Source of the DNA: Lasiosphaeria ovina
Taxonomy: Eukaryota > Ascomycota > Sordariomycetes > Sordariales > Lasiosphaeriaceae
DNA length: 64,000 nucleotides
Direction of reading: 5' to 3'
NCBI GenBank assembly: GCA_033439765.1
Contig: JAULSN010000001.1
Coordinates: 3,596,001 to 3,660,000, forward strand
Part shown: in pieces, positions 33,655 through 46,384 of the stretch
How positions within the stretch are numbered: the first letter of the stretch is position 1
Layout of the letters: each line of letters opens with the position of its first letter
Translations under genes and position numbers: made by a program
The notes under the pieces: generated by a model
The model's input: the letters and a program-made list of their open reading frames with translations, nothing else
The model's database searches: none
What the model was told of the DNA's origin: nothing

Positions 33655-36600
33655 CTAAATGCCTGGCGTGGAGAAGTCGGGGAGGTTGTTAGGCCAGTTG
33701 CCCAGGGACGCCGGGTCGCCGCCGATGCGGACATAGACACCAATGGCCGGGACGCCGCCGTCGAGGACGAAGAACTGGTACCAGCCGGGCGGGCAGACGT
33801 GCGCGTTGGGCGGCGCGTCGACCGTGCATGCGGTGCCCGCGCAGACGACTCTAGGCATGAGGACGCGGTTGCCCATCGAGTTGCCATGGGTGCTGGACAC
33901 GGCCCCAAGCAGTGTGACGGTGATGCCACCTGGGTTCTGGGATGCCTGGCCGAGCGTGAAGGGGATGCCGTTTTGACCCCAGGCCCAGTCCTTGTTGGTA
34001 ATGGCGAACGTGGGCCGGGGCAGGCCGTTGAGAAGATATGGCGGGACGAAGACCTCGATGCGGTACTCCTCGGGGTTGACGCCGTCTTCGGGGTTGGAGC
34101 CTGAAATTAGCACGCGACCATCGAGAAGCGTGATGGCCTCGCTGTGGTACAGGCGAGCAATGGTCGTGTTGGCCATGACGGTGAAGCGCGAGCCGACCGG
34201 CTTGGTGGGGTCGTAGAGCAGAGCGTTCAGGTTGGGACCCGTGGCGAGGCCGAAGCCAGCAACGCCGTGGAAAGCGCCGTTGGCCACGAAGTAGGTTCCA
34301 TCCGGCAGAGGGGCCATGCAAGGCATGACACGGAAGGACGGCATGCGCTCGAGGGTCCACGTCGGGTTGGCGTCCTCGGGATAGGTGGTCACGCAGTTGT
34401 CCAGAGCGTTAGCAGGGCCGTTGTTGGAGCCGCCGCAGATCAAGATACCCAGGTGTGCAGTATAGGGATACTTCTGCGGGAGGAGGACGGCAGCACCCTC
34501 GAGCGGGTATGTGCGACCAGCAGCATCGTCGTTGACGGAGCCAGGGGCGTTTGGCAGCGTCTTGATGGTGGCAAACGTCGCCTCGTCGAGAATCCTCGCT
34601 TCGTTGTAGTAGGCAACAAAGATACCACCACTGGGCAAGACGCAAATGAAGGGGTACAGGTTGTTGGGGTTGGTGCGTTCGAGCCAGTCCATGTAGATGG
34701 CGCCGCCGCCAGTGGCAGGCAGGAGCTCAATCGAAGGGGTGGCGGCAGCATTCGACCCCTCCTCGCCGCCGATAACCATGATGGAACCATTGGCCATGAT
34801 CATGGCACTCGGGTACCAGCGGCCAGCCTGCAAATGAAGCTCGTCATAGTTCTCCTGCCAGTCGTGGGTGCCCGGAACACCGGGTCCGCCATCGGGCCAG
34901 TATAGTCGGGTGCCATAGGTTGACTGTCCGGACCAGCCTCCTACAGTCAGCAGACGGCCTGCCTTGTCAGGCAGAACCAAGCCAGCGGCGCAGAAGATGT
35001 CGGTCTTGACGTGGAGCGTGCGCCAAGCGGCAGCGGGATTGCCGACTTGGCTAAGATCCAGTTCGTAAGCGCCCGTCTCGCCCCCGGGGCCGGTGCCCCA
35101 CTTGGACAAGAAGTTGACTTTGCCGTTGATGGCTTGCACGCTGATGAGCGGGATGGTAAGACCGGTAATAAGGGGCTGGTACTGTCCGGCTCGATAGTCT
35201 TGAGGGAAGGTCCACGAGTATAGCGGAGTGCCGGTCCAGAAGTACGTCGTCAGTTTGCCGCCGCCGCCGCAGATGGCCGAGGCGTTGCCGGCACAGACGA
35301 CATCGCACTGGGCCTCGGGCAGGAAGGTAGCGCCGCTCGTGGCAATGTTGGCCGGGTCACCGCAGTAGCACTCCTGGCCGTATTCGAGACCGGCCGCCAT
35401 GTATCCGTACTGGGCGCACCGGCTCAGGCACATGTTGGGGGTCATGACGTTGGGGAAGAAGAGCTGCCAGAAGAAGGTGCGCTTCTGGTTCACGTTGTCC
35501 TGGACGCATCCCTGGTATGTCCACGAGCCACTCAGGCCGCGAAGCTGGGGTGCCGGAGCGGCAAATATATCAGGCGGGCCGTTTGACACAATGTTCATCC
35601 TGTCGCCGGCGCCGCACTTCTGGGCCGGGTTACCAGGGCAGGTATTGCTGCAGTCTGTGATGGCAGTCTGGACGCCGCCATTGAGGATAGAGTTGCCGCA
35701 GAAGCACTGGACGGAATACTCGACTCCAGAAATGCTGTAGCCTGCGTTCTTGCATAAGGTGGCACAAGCTGTCTGAGAGTTTGCCTGGCTATCAGGGGAC
35801 TGGTAAGAGAGAATACGGCCATGGGCACCATCGATCCAGCATCCTTGGGAACTCCACCCGGTAGGGAGACCAGAGACTGTAGGGGCCGAGGAAGAAGCCA
35901 CGCTCGAGCTAGATGTGCTCGACACGCCGACCGATGACGACCCGCTGGGCGCCGCGGTGTCCTTGACGTAGACCGAAAGACGGTTGCCGGCGCCGCAGTA
36001 CTCAAACGCATTGCCCATGCAAAGGAAGCTGCAGTCGGTGGCAGGCGCTGCAACAGAACCGGCATTGAACGTGTTGCCACAGTAGCATTCTCGGGCGTAC
36101 TCGACTCCGAAATAGTTGTAGGCCGAGCAAAAAGTACGACACGTCTCGAGCGTCATCGTGTCCGAGGCAGTGGTGGCGCCGCTCAGAGCACGCATACCCG
36201 TAGCTTCAGTCCGGCATCCGTACCAGACATAGTTGCCAACTGAGGCTGGCTGAACTGGCCCAGTGGGGACGGGCGCGGACGAGGACGACGAAGAAGAGCC
36301 GCTAGCCGCGCTGACAGAGCCGCTGCTGGTGCTGCTGGTGCTCGGGGTGGACGACGATGTCGAGACCTGGTACGTGTTGAGATAGTTGTATACATTAAGA
36401 TGGCCACCACCGCCGCATATCTCGGTGTTGTTGCCGTTGCAGAGCATGTTGCAGCCCGAAGTATCGGTGTGGCCGCCGTTCGCAATGGTATTGCCACAAT
36501 CTGCCACCCCCAAGTATCAGCGCAAGATCCCAACAGGCAAAAAGGGGCTTCACTTACAGCACTCGCCACCGTACTCCACACCGGCGAGGATGTAGCCGGC

Positions 36601-37208
36601 GGTGTGGCAAGCCGCAGTGCAGAGAGCGACAGTCATGGTGTTGGCCGGGATGGAGCCGACGCCGTATGTAAGGGTACGGCCCGTGGTTCCTTCGGTGTAG
36701 CACCCCAAGTAGTTGAATCCGTTGACGCCGGGATTCGGCTGGGGACCGACCGGCGCGGAGCTGTGAAAGAGGGTGAGCTTGCCTCCGGCTCCACAAGGCT
36801 GGGTGGCGTCGCCGGAGCAGGCCATGTTGCAGCCCGTCGTCGTGGCCGCCCCCGCGGCAAGACTGCTTCCGCAGTAGCACTCCTGCGAGTACTCGGTTCC
36901 GGCATACTGGTAGCCGAGGTTGGAGCAAAAGGAGATGCAGGCCTGGTTGGTCATGAGAGTTCCGCTAGTATAGCTGGCAGCGCCGATCGTCCGGCCGGGG
37001 ACATCTGTGTAGCATCCTTGGTAGGCCCACGCGCCCGGCAGGGTGGTGGGGACATTAAGTTGAGCAAACGAGAGCGAGAACTAGTTGGCCACGCGTTAGA
37101 CTGGCCATGATGCTCGAACTCGGAATCAGGACGTGGGTGGGTTGAGCAGCAGCTTACAGAAGAGAAGAGAAGCGAAGACAGGAGCGTGTTTGCTTGAGTG
37201 GACCGCAT
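33655..37208 (-). CDS. Secreted WSC(x5)-glyoxal oxidase (radical-copper oxidase)
   Basis: Exons 37208-37158, 37080-36558 and 36500-33655 give 1139 residues. A signal peptide (MRSTQANTLLSSLLFSS) is split by intron 1. Five WSC modules follow, starting near residues 32, 137, 281, 405 and 516; each has the WSC pattern of GCY/GCW..., AxxYFGxEYxxECYCG and CxGN.xxCGG/AG. Modules 2-3 and 3-4 are separated by Ser-rich linkers. The C-terminal half is a glyoxal-oxidase N domain plus galactose-oxidase C-terminal (DUF1929) domain. The radical-copper site looks intact by comparison with Phanerochaete GLOX: Cys in FCAAGLVLPDKAG (~695), Tyr in GRWYPSA (~752), Tyr-His in RLYHSEA (~978) and His in SSTHGNSMGNRV (~1063). 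Such enzymes oxidise aldehydes or alcohols with release of H2O2; WSC modules bind carbohydrate or wall polymers. Substrate is unknown. Confidence 0.93.
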
Positions 37209-37366
37209 GGTGACGGCTTACACGCCCTTGGACGGACGGCAACACAGCTCACGAAGGACAAGACTAACGAGCGTCAGGGGGTGGGATGTCGACATGAAAA
37301 GAAACCAAGCACAAGCACACAGGACAGCGCGGGGACCGCATGCCTGATATGCTTCCCAGTCCCACG

Positions 37367-37387
37367 ACAGGACAGGACAGGACAGGA
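37367..37387. repeat. GGACA pentamer repeat
   Basis: About four tandem copies upstream of the oxidase gene. Confidence 0.8.
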
Positions 37388-37641
37388 TAGATGGAATCGA
37401 CAAGGCGTGGCAGGGCCGACAGGGCGCTCGCCGCGCTGTCCCTCGGGACGTGCCATGGACGTGGAGCGGAATACGAACGAGGCTAGCGACTATCGAACCG
37501 CGAGCATGCCGCCGTATTGGAGGGGACGGAAATCTCGAGCTCGAGCTCAAGCTCGCTTGAGGGGGAGTGACAAGGGGAACCCCATGCTGTGCTGTGCCTG
37601 GCTTGGGCTGGGGCTGCCGCGAATGGAGGGGGGGGGGACGA

Positions 37642-37663
37642 CGCCGCCGCCGCCGCCGCCGCC
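37642..37663. repeat. GCC trinucleotide repeat
   Basis: About seven tandem GCC units following a G-run; no frame here is judged coding. Confidence 0.8.
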
Positions 37664-40600
37664 CGCTCCAATCCGTCCAACCATCCAGATCCAGGCACCG
37701 CCCTTCTCGAAATTGCAAAGTCCAGTTCTGCAGGCAGAGAGGGGTGCAGGGTTTGATGTGTACTATGTAAGGTTACATACTCGGTATGTAACTAGCATTC
37801 TCGCGGCGTTTGTTTGCAGCGCCACAGCTTGCAGCTGCCTACTAGTTCCAGAGTCGAGTCAATGCAGCAAGGGGGAACGCAACAACCAGCCCGGCTATCG
37901 AAAAACCGCCAGAGTCTATTCGTATCTATTTTGGCGACGAGAGCACCATCGTCACGGTAAATTTTCTGCCGAAAGACAGACAAAAAGCTGTGCGGGCTCT
38001 GGTCGAGCTGTGAGCTGAGAGGCTGCTGCATGTAGACGTATCACGTATGTACGGGACAGCGTAGGCGCATGTCGTGTCACCGAGCTCTCGTCTGGCTGGC
38101 TCCGGTGCTCGGGTCCCAGTGCAAGCACAACGGCAACAACGGCAACAACGGCCTGTGTAACTCTGTGTATTCTTTGCATTTAGAGATGGGATTCTCTCGA
38201 CGGGTTCCAGTGCCGCCCCCTTGTTAGCATTGACACTGCCATATTGGCGGGCAGGTCGTCAGAGAGGCCTCAGCGCCGTGCGGCGGCGACCGGGCACCGG
38301 GCGGCACGTCTTGAACTGATGAGAGAAGGGGAGGCCCAGACAGAAGAGGCATGCAGTTTTAGACTACGTACGTACTCGCAGTCAAAGCTAATTTCCACAT
38401 CAGCTGTATTTCATGAGTAGAGGGTCGAGACTCGAGAGCTCATCGGCTCACTAGTGCCGCCGCATCTCTGCAGGTTTCGTCAACTTGTCAACCAATTCCA
38501 GCCAGAAGCGCTGCCTCGGACTCAAGTCTGGAGAGAAGAAGCGACGTTAATTAATTAATTACCAGGCCAAAAGGCCGCACTGGGCGCCTGCCCTGTCACA
38601 GCTGCCACATTCTCGACATGACATGACTTGACTTGACCGGGCCCGACCTGACTTGGCAGATACGCACGGCGCCCCAATGCGAGTTGATTTTGGTCATAAA
38701 GTATCGTGAAATCCGAGGACTAACAGTGTGTGTACTGTGCGTGTATGTGACGAGTGGCAGGCGGTTGCGTGGATGGTGGCGTTGGTCGATATTCGATACG
38801 AACATTCTTTCGTACACACAGAGTTGAGGTGAAGTGAAGTGAGGGATACAGAGTAAGAACGGCACAATTTGGCCGACGCCGATGACGCCGGAAGCGCCAA
38901 GTGCCAAGGTATCAGTGCTTCAAAGGCCACTTTGCCAGCACAGCTGTAGCTTCTCGCCAGAGCTGCTGTTGGAGACGGAAGTCTAGACTCTACACTGGTA
39001 GGCTCTCCGGATTAGGGGACTGTGAGGTTGAGGAAGCAATGGAACCCTGGGATGCACCGAGTTGAAAGGGGTGTCCCTGCTGCGTGCATCGAGATGGCGG
39101 GGTCTTTTCGATTGATTTAAAGTTCAACCTAGTGTCCTAGCGTGTATATAGGATCTTCCCTGAAGCTGAAAGGAAGCGACGATGCAGCCAATCAGGCCTC
39201 AGCCGAGGGAACATTATGGTGCCTGACCCCCGGCCGGCATTGGTTTGGTCGAGGCCCCACCGGAGACCTTGTCGTCACCGGGGCTGTCCCTATGGAAGCT
39301 GAATTGCTGGAAACAGACTAGTCGGGCAGTCGAGGTTGAGGTTGGATACGAGTATAAGAGTCTGATGCCAATATAATGTTTCCAAGCAAGAACGACGCGT
39401 ATGGGTAAGAGAAGTTGTCCACGACAGTTAGGTAATTAAATGCACAAAATCAGGTGGCCGTTGTGCTGGTTGCACAGCTACGGTGTTCATGCAGATTCCC
39501 AACGCCTCGAGTTTGGTTCCCTGGTCAGTTCGACTCTTCCCCCACGGGGTCGGATAGCGACTCAATGGCTTGCAGCTGGTTTTCCATGGGGTCAGGCGAC
39601 ACAAGAGCCAAGGCGGTTGAGTACGGATAAGTTTCCATACGGAGTACCGAGTACATCCATATGGTGGAAATTTGTGCGTACGAGGAGTAGGTAAGAGAAA
39701 AAACACAGTTTTACAACCTAGGGTTTCGATTGCCATGTGTGCTATGTAGCAGTGGCCCGGTGACAGACTATCGCTTCCTTGCATTAGTACCCGTAAGGAG
39801 AAGGGGTATCCAACGTCCTTGGAAGCTGGTGAGACGCTCGGAACTGAACAAGACCTTTTCAAGTAGAATAGAGGTAAAGGGGGATCATCGCCAATCACAC
39901 CGGTGGCACTGCCTCTGCTTTTATCGATAAGATGCGCATCAAATCTGTAATCTAGGGCAACCATGACCCAATGGGAGTCTTTGGTAACCGTACTATTATT
40001 AATAATAACGCAGTCTGAATTTCAGCTCTCGACCGACAGGCGCTTCCCATCAGTCGATCCCGGTCTGGGCAGACTAGGCGTGTATCCTCGTATATCCAAG
40101 TAATCGGCACTTGGGTTTCGTGCAGAAGATACGGACGAATCGCTCTGGATTCAAGAAACAGATTGCCAGGTCAGGATGACTTGAGAGTAGTATAGGCGGA
40201 AATTCGGATCGTGCCAAGGGAGTTGAACTGCCAATATCATGATCTCTGGAGGTTATGTTGATGACGTAAAATGAATCCAGGATCCATTTCCATGCACTAA
40301 CAAAGCGATCGACCCGGATACTACCGTAAGTACCTTATTCGCTACATTGCTACTACCGACCGTGTGCCCGCAGCTTAAACGCGTATCGGCGGTCGCTCCC
40401 GCTGCGAGGAGAATTTAAGCATTTGCCCGCCGTTGGGGCCTAATTTCAATGGTGCAATTACCGTCTGATCAAACGGCTTACCCTCGTCGCATTCGAGGGA
40501 AAACAACAACCTACACCTCTATAAAAAGCAAAAGGCAGAAGGCAACATCCGACCGTTCAGCCCAACGCCTGGGCTCTGGACTTTAAAGCCTCTGGAAAGC

Positions 40601-42280
40601 GGTGGCGCCTGCCCTCTGTCATGTGCAAATGCCAATGGCACAGTGCACGTCTCTCTGGGCGCTCGTGCAGCAGCCACAGCATCTCGTATCTGCCCCTTCT
40701 GCTTCCCCGTTTGCCTGAAAGCAGCCAGACCTGCAGCAGCCCAATCGAACGGGCGCCTCTTGTAGTCGTCGTCCATTGGAGGGACCCCGCGCCGGTTTCG
40801 TGCCGGTCTAAAATGTGAGAATGAAAGCAGAGGGGAGAAAAGGAGACCGGGCTGGCGAAACGCCCATACCATGGAAGGTAAGGTAAATCGGCTAGGAAGG
40901 AAGTGAGACATTGCTTCGGATGCCAGTGAAAATGAAACAACCAGACAGAAGCTCGATTACACTGCGCTGCTGCAATGGCACGACAGCGACGACACATAGG
41001 CCCGACGCGATGCATTTTAACGCAGTCTATCCGAGCCTGTACGGAATACAAATACAACCGAAAACCAACCCGACCACTTCTCTACCAGAATTGAATTGAC
41101 CTGGGTCTGGTGGGCACTTGTTCAGCCGCACAGCTCTCCAGATTATCGAAATGACGGCGCGGCCCCAGGTGTGCATGTCCTGGGCAGTCCCGCGAATCGT
41201 GTGGGACATGTAACCCATCGCGCTGCTTGCCTCAACCTGGCTTTCTCGCCAGGCTCACTGGCCCCTACTCGGTAGGGTAGATAATAATCATGAGAGAGTC
41301 GGCACTCGGTATTCGTACATATCTATGATTCCAGACAAATTGCCGTTGCTTTTCAGGGTCTCCACTCTCCATCGCGCGCGGCGGACGGAAGGCCGACTGC
41401 ACCTACAACCACGACCTTGAAATAGATTTGCCCAGTGCGTAACGTAATAAGTACTCCGGCATTGCTATTACGTACATACTCACGGTCAGGCAGTTACCTA
41501 ACCTCCATGCCAATGAAGGTGAGCCCAAGCCAAAATATTAGCTGCTTGTCCGACAAACTGCATACACGACAAAAAATAAAGTCAGTGTTGTCTTCCCCAA
41601 TTCACCCTGAAATATGCAAGCCCAGTCACAAAAGCCACCCCCCTCAAAAGGGGAAAACAAAAATATTTCTCGTGTTCCCATTCCCACGAACTCTGCGGGG
41701 TTTTCTTTTTCTCCTTCTGGCTCCCAGGGTCCAAGACATGCACCAGCCAGCCACGGGGTTTGGGATGGGGAGAGCATGCGCCCTGGAAGCGCCAGAAACG
41801 CCTCCGAAATTTCCAGGCTGGCTTCGGGGGAGCGAGCCTCTGGGCTCCCACCTAGGGACTGGATCTTGTGGCGTCACGCCTTCTACCATTCCACCTACTT
41901 TGTACTCCGTAAAGCCAAATTAAATAATTCAGTGAAGCTTGACGCCCGCTGGTGGTGGCACGCCGGCCATACCACCGGGGGGAAAAACCACCTTTTGCTT
42001 CACCTTAAACTAAAAGTAAGGCGAGAGGTATGGCATGTACATACCAGGCTGGCAGGCAGTTCTAGCCCGCCCAGGTACCGTGCATACATACCTTACGTAG
42101 TAGTAGACCGGTTGTCACCGTGCGACCTACGAACGCCGGCGCCTGCAAGCAGAAAGGGGTCGTCAAGCAAGTTCATGCTGTACCACCTCTCTCTCTCTCT
42201 CCCATCGTTGGTCCAGCTTCGCTTGTTTGTGTCCACTGTCGAGGTAACATACAGAACTGGCAGAAGATGGGAGAGAAAGC

Positions 42281-42306
42281 AAAAAAAAAAAAAAAAAAAA
42301 GGGGGG
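42281..42306. repeat. A20 followed by G6 homopolymer tract
   Basis: Twenty A directly followed by six G, preceded about 90 bp upstream by a CT repeat. It is the longest pure homopolymer noticed in the window. Confidence 0.85.
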
Positions 42307-43190
42307 CGCCGCCACAGTTGCGACGAAATTTGGAGGCGTTCAGTCCCACCACTTACGTATCTTACTGGGGGAAGGGGATATATATGCACGCACACAAGCA
42401 TGCACACATGCATTTTCAGGAACGTGGCTTGTCTGGGAAACTCTCACGTGCTGCGCGGAAGACGTGCAGAATAGGTAAACACCTACCTAGTTTCTTGGTT
42501 GCCTTTGGACGGCGCTGTGATACTGGAGGTTAGGTGCCGATACTAGGTATGTACAGCGAGTATTTGGGGGGTGACTCGAACATATGAAATCACGCCCAAT
42601 GACTGACGCGACACCATGGTAAAGAGACTCGGACAAAGGCATATCTGGTTGTGGATGAAGTGATGTCTCACTGTATCTTCCATGTTATCCCCCTTATGGC
42701 TGGTCTTCAAGCCTAGGAAAGCGAGATAGAGGCAGGCAAAGAGCGTATGTATGTATAGGGATATATACTTTATGTAATAAGTAGGTAAGGTAGGCCGGTA
42801 AAAAGACCCGAACAAGTCATGAAAGTCGTATAGCGCAGCGTCGAGGAAGCCCAAGAAATTTACAAAAAAAGGAGAGAGGGGAGGGGGGGATCATTTCCAG
42901 CCAGCCAAGTCAACTTTTCTTCTCCAGCCAGCGTGGTCTCTCTCCTTTCCTCTGTCCTTTAATACCGTGACGACCACAAACAATAAAATATTAACATGAG
43001 GAAAAAGAAAGGGGGCAACTGCCCCTTCTTCTTCGCCGGTATCATCTCTCCCCACCTCCCCATAATCTCCAAACCGCAGAGTGACCAGCAAAATAACAGA
43101 AAGGAAAACTCCCAAACACCATTCTGAAAGGGAAAACACGCAACCTAGTAAGCCCGGACACGCTGCTAGAAAGAGTAGAAGAAAATCCTG

Positions 43191-46100
43191 TTAGCTCCGC
43201 TGCCGTTGCTGTTGCCCCTCCGACTTTTTTGATTCATCAATGTCGGGGCCCATCTCTGCCGGCTTCCGCGGATCAACGTAGGCCGACAACCGCTCGTCGC
43301 CCCAGCATGCGCCGATTGTGACCCAGACGTGCTTGGCAGGTATCTGAACGTTGCGCGTCTCGCGCATGCCTGTCCAGCGGAGCCGCTTGTCACGGGTCAT
43401 GTCGCTGTTTCCAATTCCGCCGTTCGCGTTCCATTCCCTGATAATATCACGGATGAACTCAATCTTGCGGCGAAAGTGGTTGGCGGCCGGGATGCCCTGA
43501 AGCTCGGGGCTGATCTCTGGCCGGCGCCGCGTCGGATTACTAGTACTGCGGGTGCCCGCCCGAGGCGGCGTGGCGAAATTGAGAAGAGTCTGTAGCGGGT
43601 ACGAAAGAACTGTCCTGTCATCCAGCGCCGACTCGGCGAGAGACCCAGTCTCCTCCAGGAGCTTAGCGGCGTCCTGGGGCAGATGCCAGAAGTGGCACCA
43701 CGTCGCTGTCGAATCAAGCACAATCTTGGTGTGGTCGGGAAAGTTGAACTGTGCGCTCAATGTTAGCAAACATATCCAAAAGGGCTGTCGTGTGTAAAGT
43801 GACTCCTTACCTGCATGTGGCCATCGCAGAACATCCAGCAGCCCACGTCCCCAAAGCGTTGGTAAAAGGTCACAATGTCACTCGGCGCAGCTGTGGGATC
43901 CGTGATGGTCGGGACTCGGATTGGCGATTCGTCCACTTGTCCATCCATCTCGCGCCCGTACGCAATCATGTAGTTGGCAAACTTCTTCCAGAGCACAATC
44001 CGCTCTCGCTTGCGGTGGTCATATATGTCCTTTCCAGCCAAGAACTTGCCCACCGTTCCGTCAGAATGGACCGGTACGAGAAAGGTTTCAGGCGACACCC
44101 GAACCCGTGAGAAGCCCTCAGCCCCGTTGTTTTCGTAAAAGTAAATCCCCTCATTCATGGGGACGATCTGATGTCTGTCTAGATACGACAGGTCTTCTTT
44201 TCGCTGGCAATGTCGTTCGGCACCATGGACAAGCATACATGCCGGTGGTAACAGGCCTGTCTGGGATCCGGTCTGTGTTGGCAGGCCGCGGAGAATGCAC
44301 CCGACGCTACCGTCGTTCAAGATATACCCTAGGCCAAATTTGTTGGTGTAGTCGACCCACTTGACAACAATGTGAGGTGGGGACGGCGTCTTGTCTTTGG
44401 AAGACAGGATTGCCATCGATCGGGAATTGAGTGCCCTCTCCAGCTCTGCCTGAAGTTTGTGTAACCGATCCAGCACAACATCTGGTCGAGTTCCAGGGAC
44501 TGGTTCTTGGTACTCTGATGGGCTGAACAGGCTCATCTTCTCCTCTTGAACTCTAAGCTTTAAGATTACTGGAGCCGGAGCCTTTTTGGGAGCTTGCTCC
44601 TCTGCGGCAGCTGGAGCTGGCTGGTTCCGCATGGAAGTCGGTTGATTTCGGAGGCTGCGGGTGGTTGTGCCTCTGAGTCGCGGGGCGATCTCTTCAGTCG
44701 GTTGCTGCTCTGGCGCAACTGGAACTTCCCGCTGGGGCCGCAGACGCAAACTGCCGGCAGTTTTGGAGGCCTGCTCCGCGACTGATTGAGATCGGAATAT
44801 GCTAGCCGAATTGGCAGGCCTGTGCTGTGCCCTCTGCTGGGCAGCAAAACTCTGGGGTGGGGCACGGAGGAGCCCAGATGTGACTCTCTGGGACTGAATG
44901 CTTTGGCTGAAACTGCTGAGCTCATCCGTCTTGTCTAAAGACTGAGGGGCTTGCTGGGCTTGCTGGGCCTGCTGGGTTTGCTGGGCCTGCCGGGCTTTCT
45001 CCGCTTGCTGGGCTTGCTGAGCCTGCTGGGCGAGCCGCACCTGAAGCTTCTGCTCACTCCGGATCTCGTCAAACGGACGGTAAACAATTCCTTCGGCCAA
45101 GGGAATAGCGGGTGTGAGGCCGTTCTGTTCCTCTTCAGCCATTTCTCTCCAAATATTCTTGAAGACGAGTTGCGAACGACACCATGGGCCTACACCGCAT
45201 TCCTGGCACATCTCCTGGACGTTTCGAAGATTTAGCGCTTCCATCTCTGCGTCTGCGGGAGGATCGTAGAAGGCGGGATTTTGCGGGGGAGATTCTCGGA
45301 GCTTGGATGAGATATCCGAAGCAATGGGCAGATATCCAGAAGTGAAGAAGGAATGCTCGACAATCGTGTCGGGGTCTGGCCTCTTGTCGGCATCTTGCAG
45401 CATTGTCGCGACAAGGTCCTTGGCCTCTTGGCTAATGTACTTTTGTGAAGTCTCGGGTGATGGCCATTCATAGTCTCTGTCCCTGGCGCGGCGGTAGATT
45501 TCGTCCGTAGTTGACGATTGGAAAGGAGGTTTGGATGTGAGCATGGCAAAGCTGTAGTGTGTTAGTGACTTCTGTCCCAGAAAGATGCCGCGACATGAAA
45601 GCGCGAGGGCTTACACAATGATTCCCAAGCTCCAGATGTCCACCATGTGGTCATGGCCCTTCTTGCCCTTCTCGAGGATCTCCGGGGCGATATAATTGGG
45701 TGTTCCGCATAGAGTCGTCCTCCGCATAATCTGCATGTCCTTTCCTGTCAGAAGGAGGGCAGCCAGACCGAAGTCGCCAATCTTCGCGTTCATGTATTTG
45801 TCAAGGAAGATGTTGCCCATTTTCAAATCGCGATGGATAATTCCCTTGGCGTGCATGTACTTGATGGCGCCGGCAATCTGGATCGAGTAGAAGCGCACCT
45901 CAGGCTCTGTCAGACCCTTGCGCCGCTTGACCATATCCATAAGAGAGCCATTCGGGCACAGTTCCAGGACCAGATAGGTGCAGCTCTCAAAGGTGAAGGC
46001 GCGGTGAAACTGGACGATATTCTTCTGGCGCATCTTGGAGTGGATCTGGAGTTCGGTCTGAAACTTTTGTTCCATCTTGGCGGGCATCTGGCTCTTGACA

Positions 46101-46384
46101 ATCTTGAGAGCGAATCGCTTGGACATGCCGGCCAGCTTGCCCTCGTAGCAAATGGCAAAACCGCCCTTTCCTAGCATCTTGCCGACTTGGTAGACGGCGC
46201 CCTCCCTGCGGTCGGCGCTGGGCGGCTCCGTGACATTGTTCGGAGGCGGGGGCGGATGCTCCTTGTCCTTTGCCGACTTGAGTTGGGCCGCTGCCTTAGT
46301 CTTCAGCTCGTTCACTCGAGGCGCTCTCTGGGCGTTTGCATCGCGCGGCGATAGCGCCTCCATTTCGACGCCCTTAGCCACCAT
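43191..46384 (-). CDS. CDC5: Polo-like kinase Cdc5
   Basis: Exons 46384-45615, 45551-43811 and 43748-43191 give 1022 residues. The kinase domain (about 66-330) shows the glycine loop GKMLGKGGFAICYEG, the lysine in FALKIVK, HRDLKMGN, DFGLAA and an activation loop with TTLCGTPNYIAPE. A long linker contains a Gln/Ala repeat (QQAQQAQQAEKARQAQQ and similar, near 44941-45033). The polo-box region has PB1 with KWVDYTNKFGLGYILNDGS (near 650) and PB2 with DHTKIVLD, supplying the His/Lys pair that binds phosphate. This is the master mitotic kinase acting in mitotic entry, cytokinesis and exit (established). Introns are 63 and 62 nt with normal GT..AG ends and a CTAAC branch in the first. The PB1 tryptophan and PB2 His-x-Lys pincers are retained, so the protein should be functional. 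Head to head with OPA3. Confidence 0.96.
44941..45033 (-). repeat. Degenerate CAGCAAGCC-type repeat coding for Gln-Gln-Ala
   Basis: Imperfect 9-nt units in CDS of the polo kinase, encoding QQA triplets between the kinase and polo-box domains. It stays in frame throughout. Confidence 0.8.

Larger units (their letters stand above)
37209..43190. other. 6-kb stretch without a supportable gene
   Basis: Upstream of the oxidase lie GGACA and GCC repeats and a GGGGGG tract. Further on are a TTAA tandem (about 38547-38560), a perfect AGCCAATCAGG CCAAT box (about 39188), exact TACGGAGTA (39638-39646) and TACTCCGTA (41903-41911) motifs, an A20G6 tract, CT repeats and GTAAGGTAG (42785-42793). The part from about 42.6 kb is probably CDC5 3' flank. 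Open frames of 100-180 codons are present on both strands, but none shows family similarity, plausible splice structure or biased composition. Confidence 0.5.

Noticed and set aside
37194..38018. 275-codon + strand frame upstream of the oxidase gene
   Set aside because: Runs through GCC, GGACA and G-run repeats and overlaps the signal-peptide exon of the opposite-strand oxidase.
39428..39964. 178-codon minus-strand frame in the 6-kb gap
   Set aside because: No motif, no splice context, no biased codon use visible; treated as chance.
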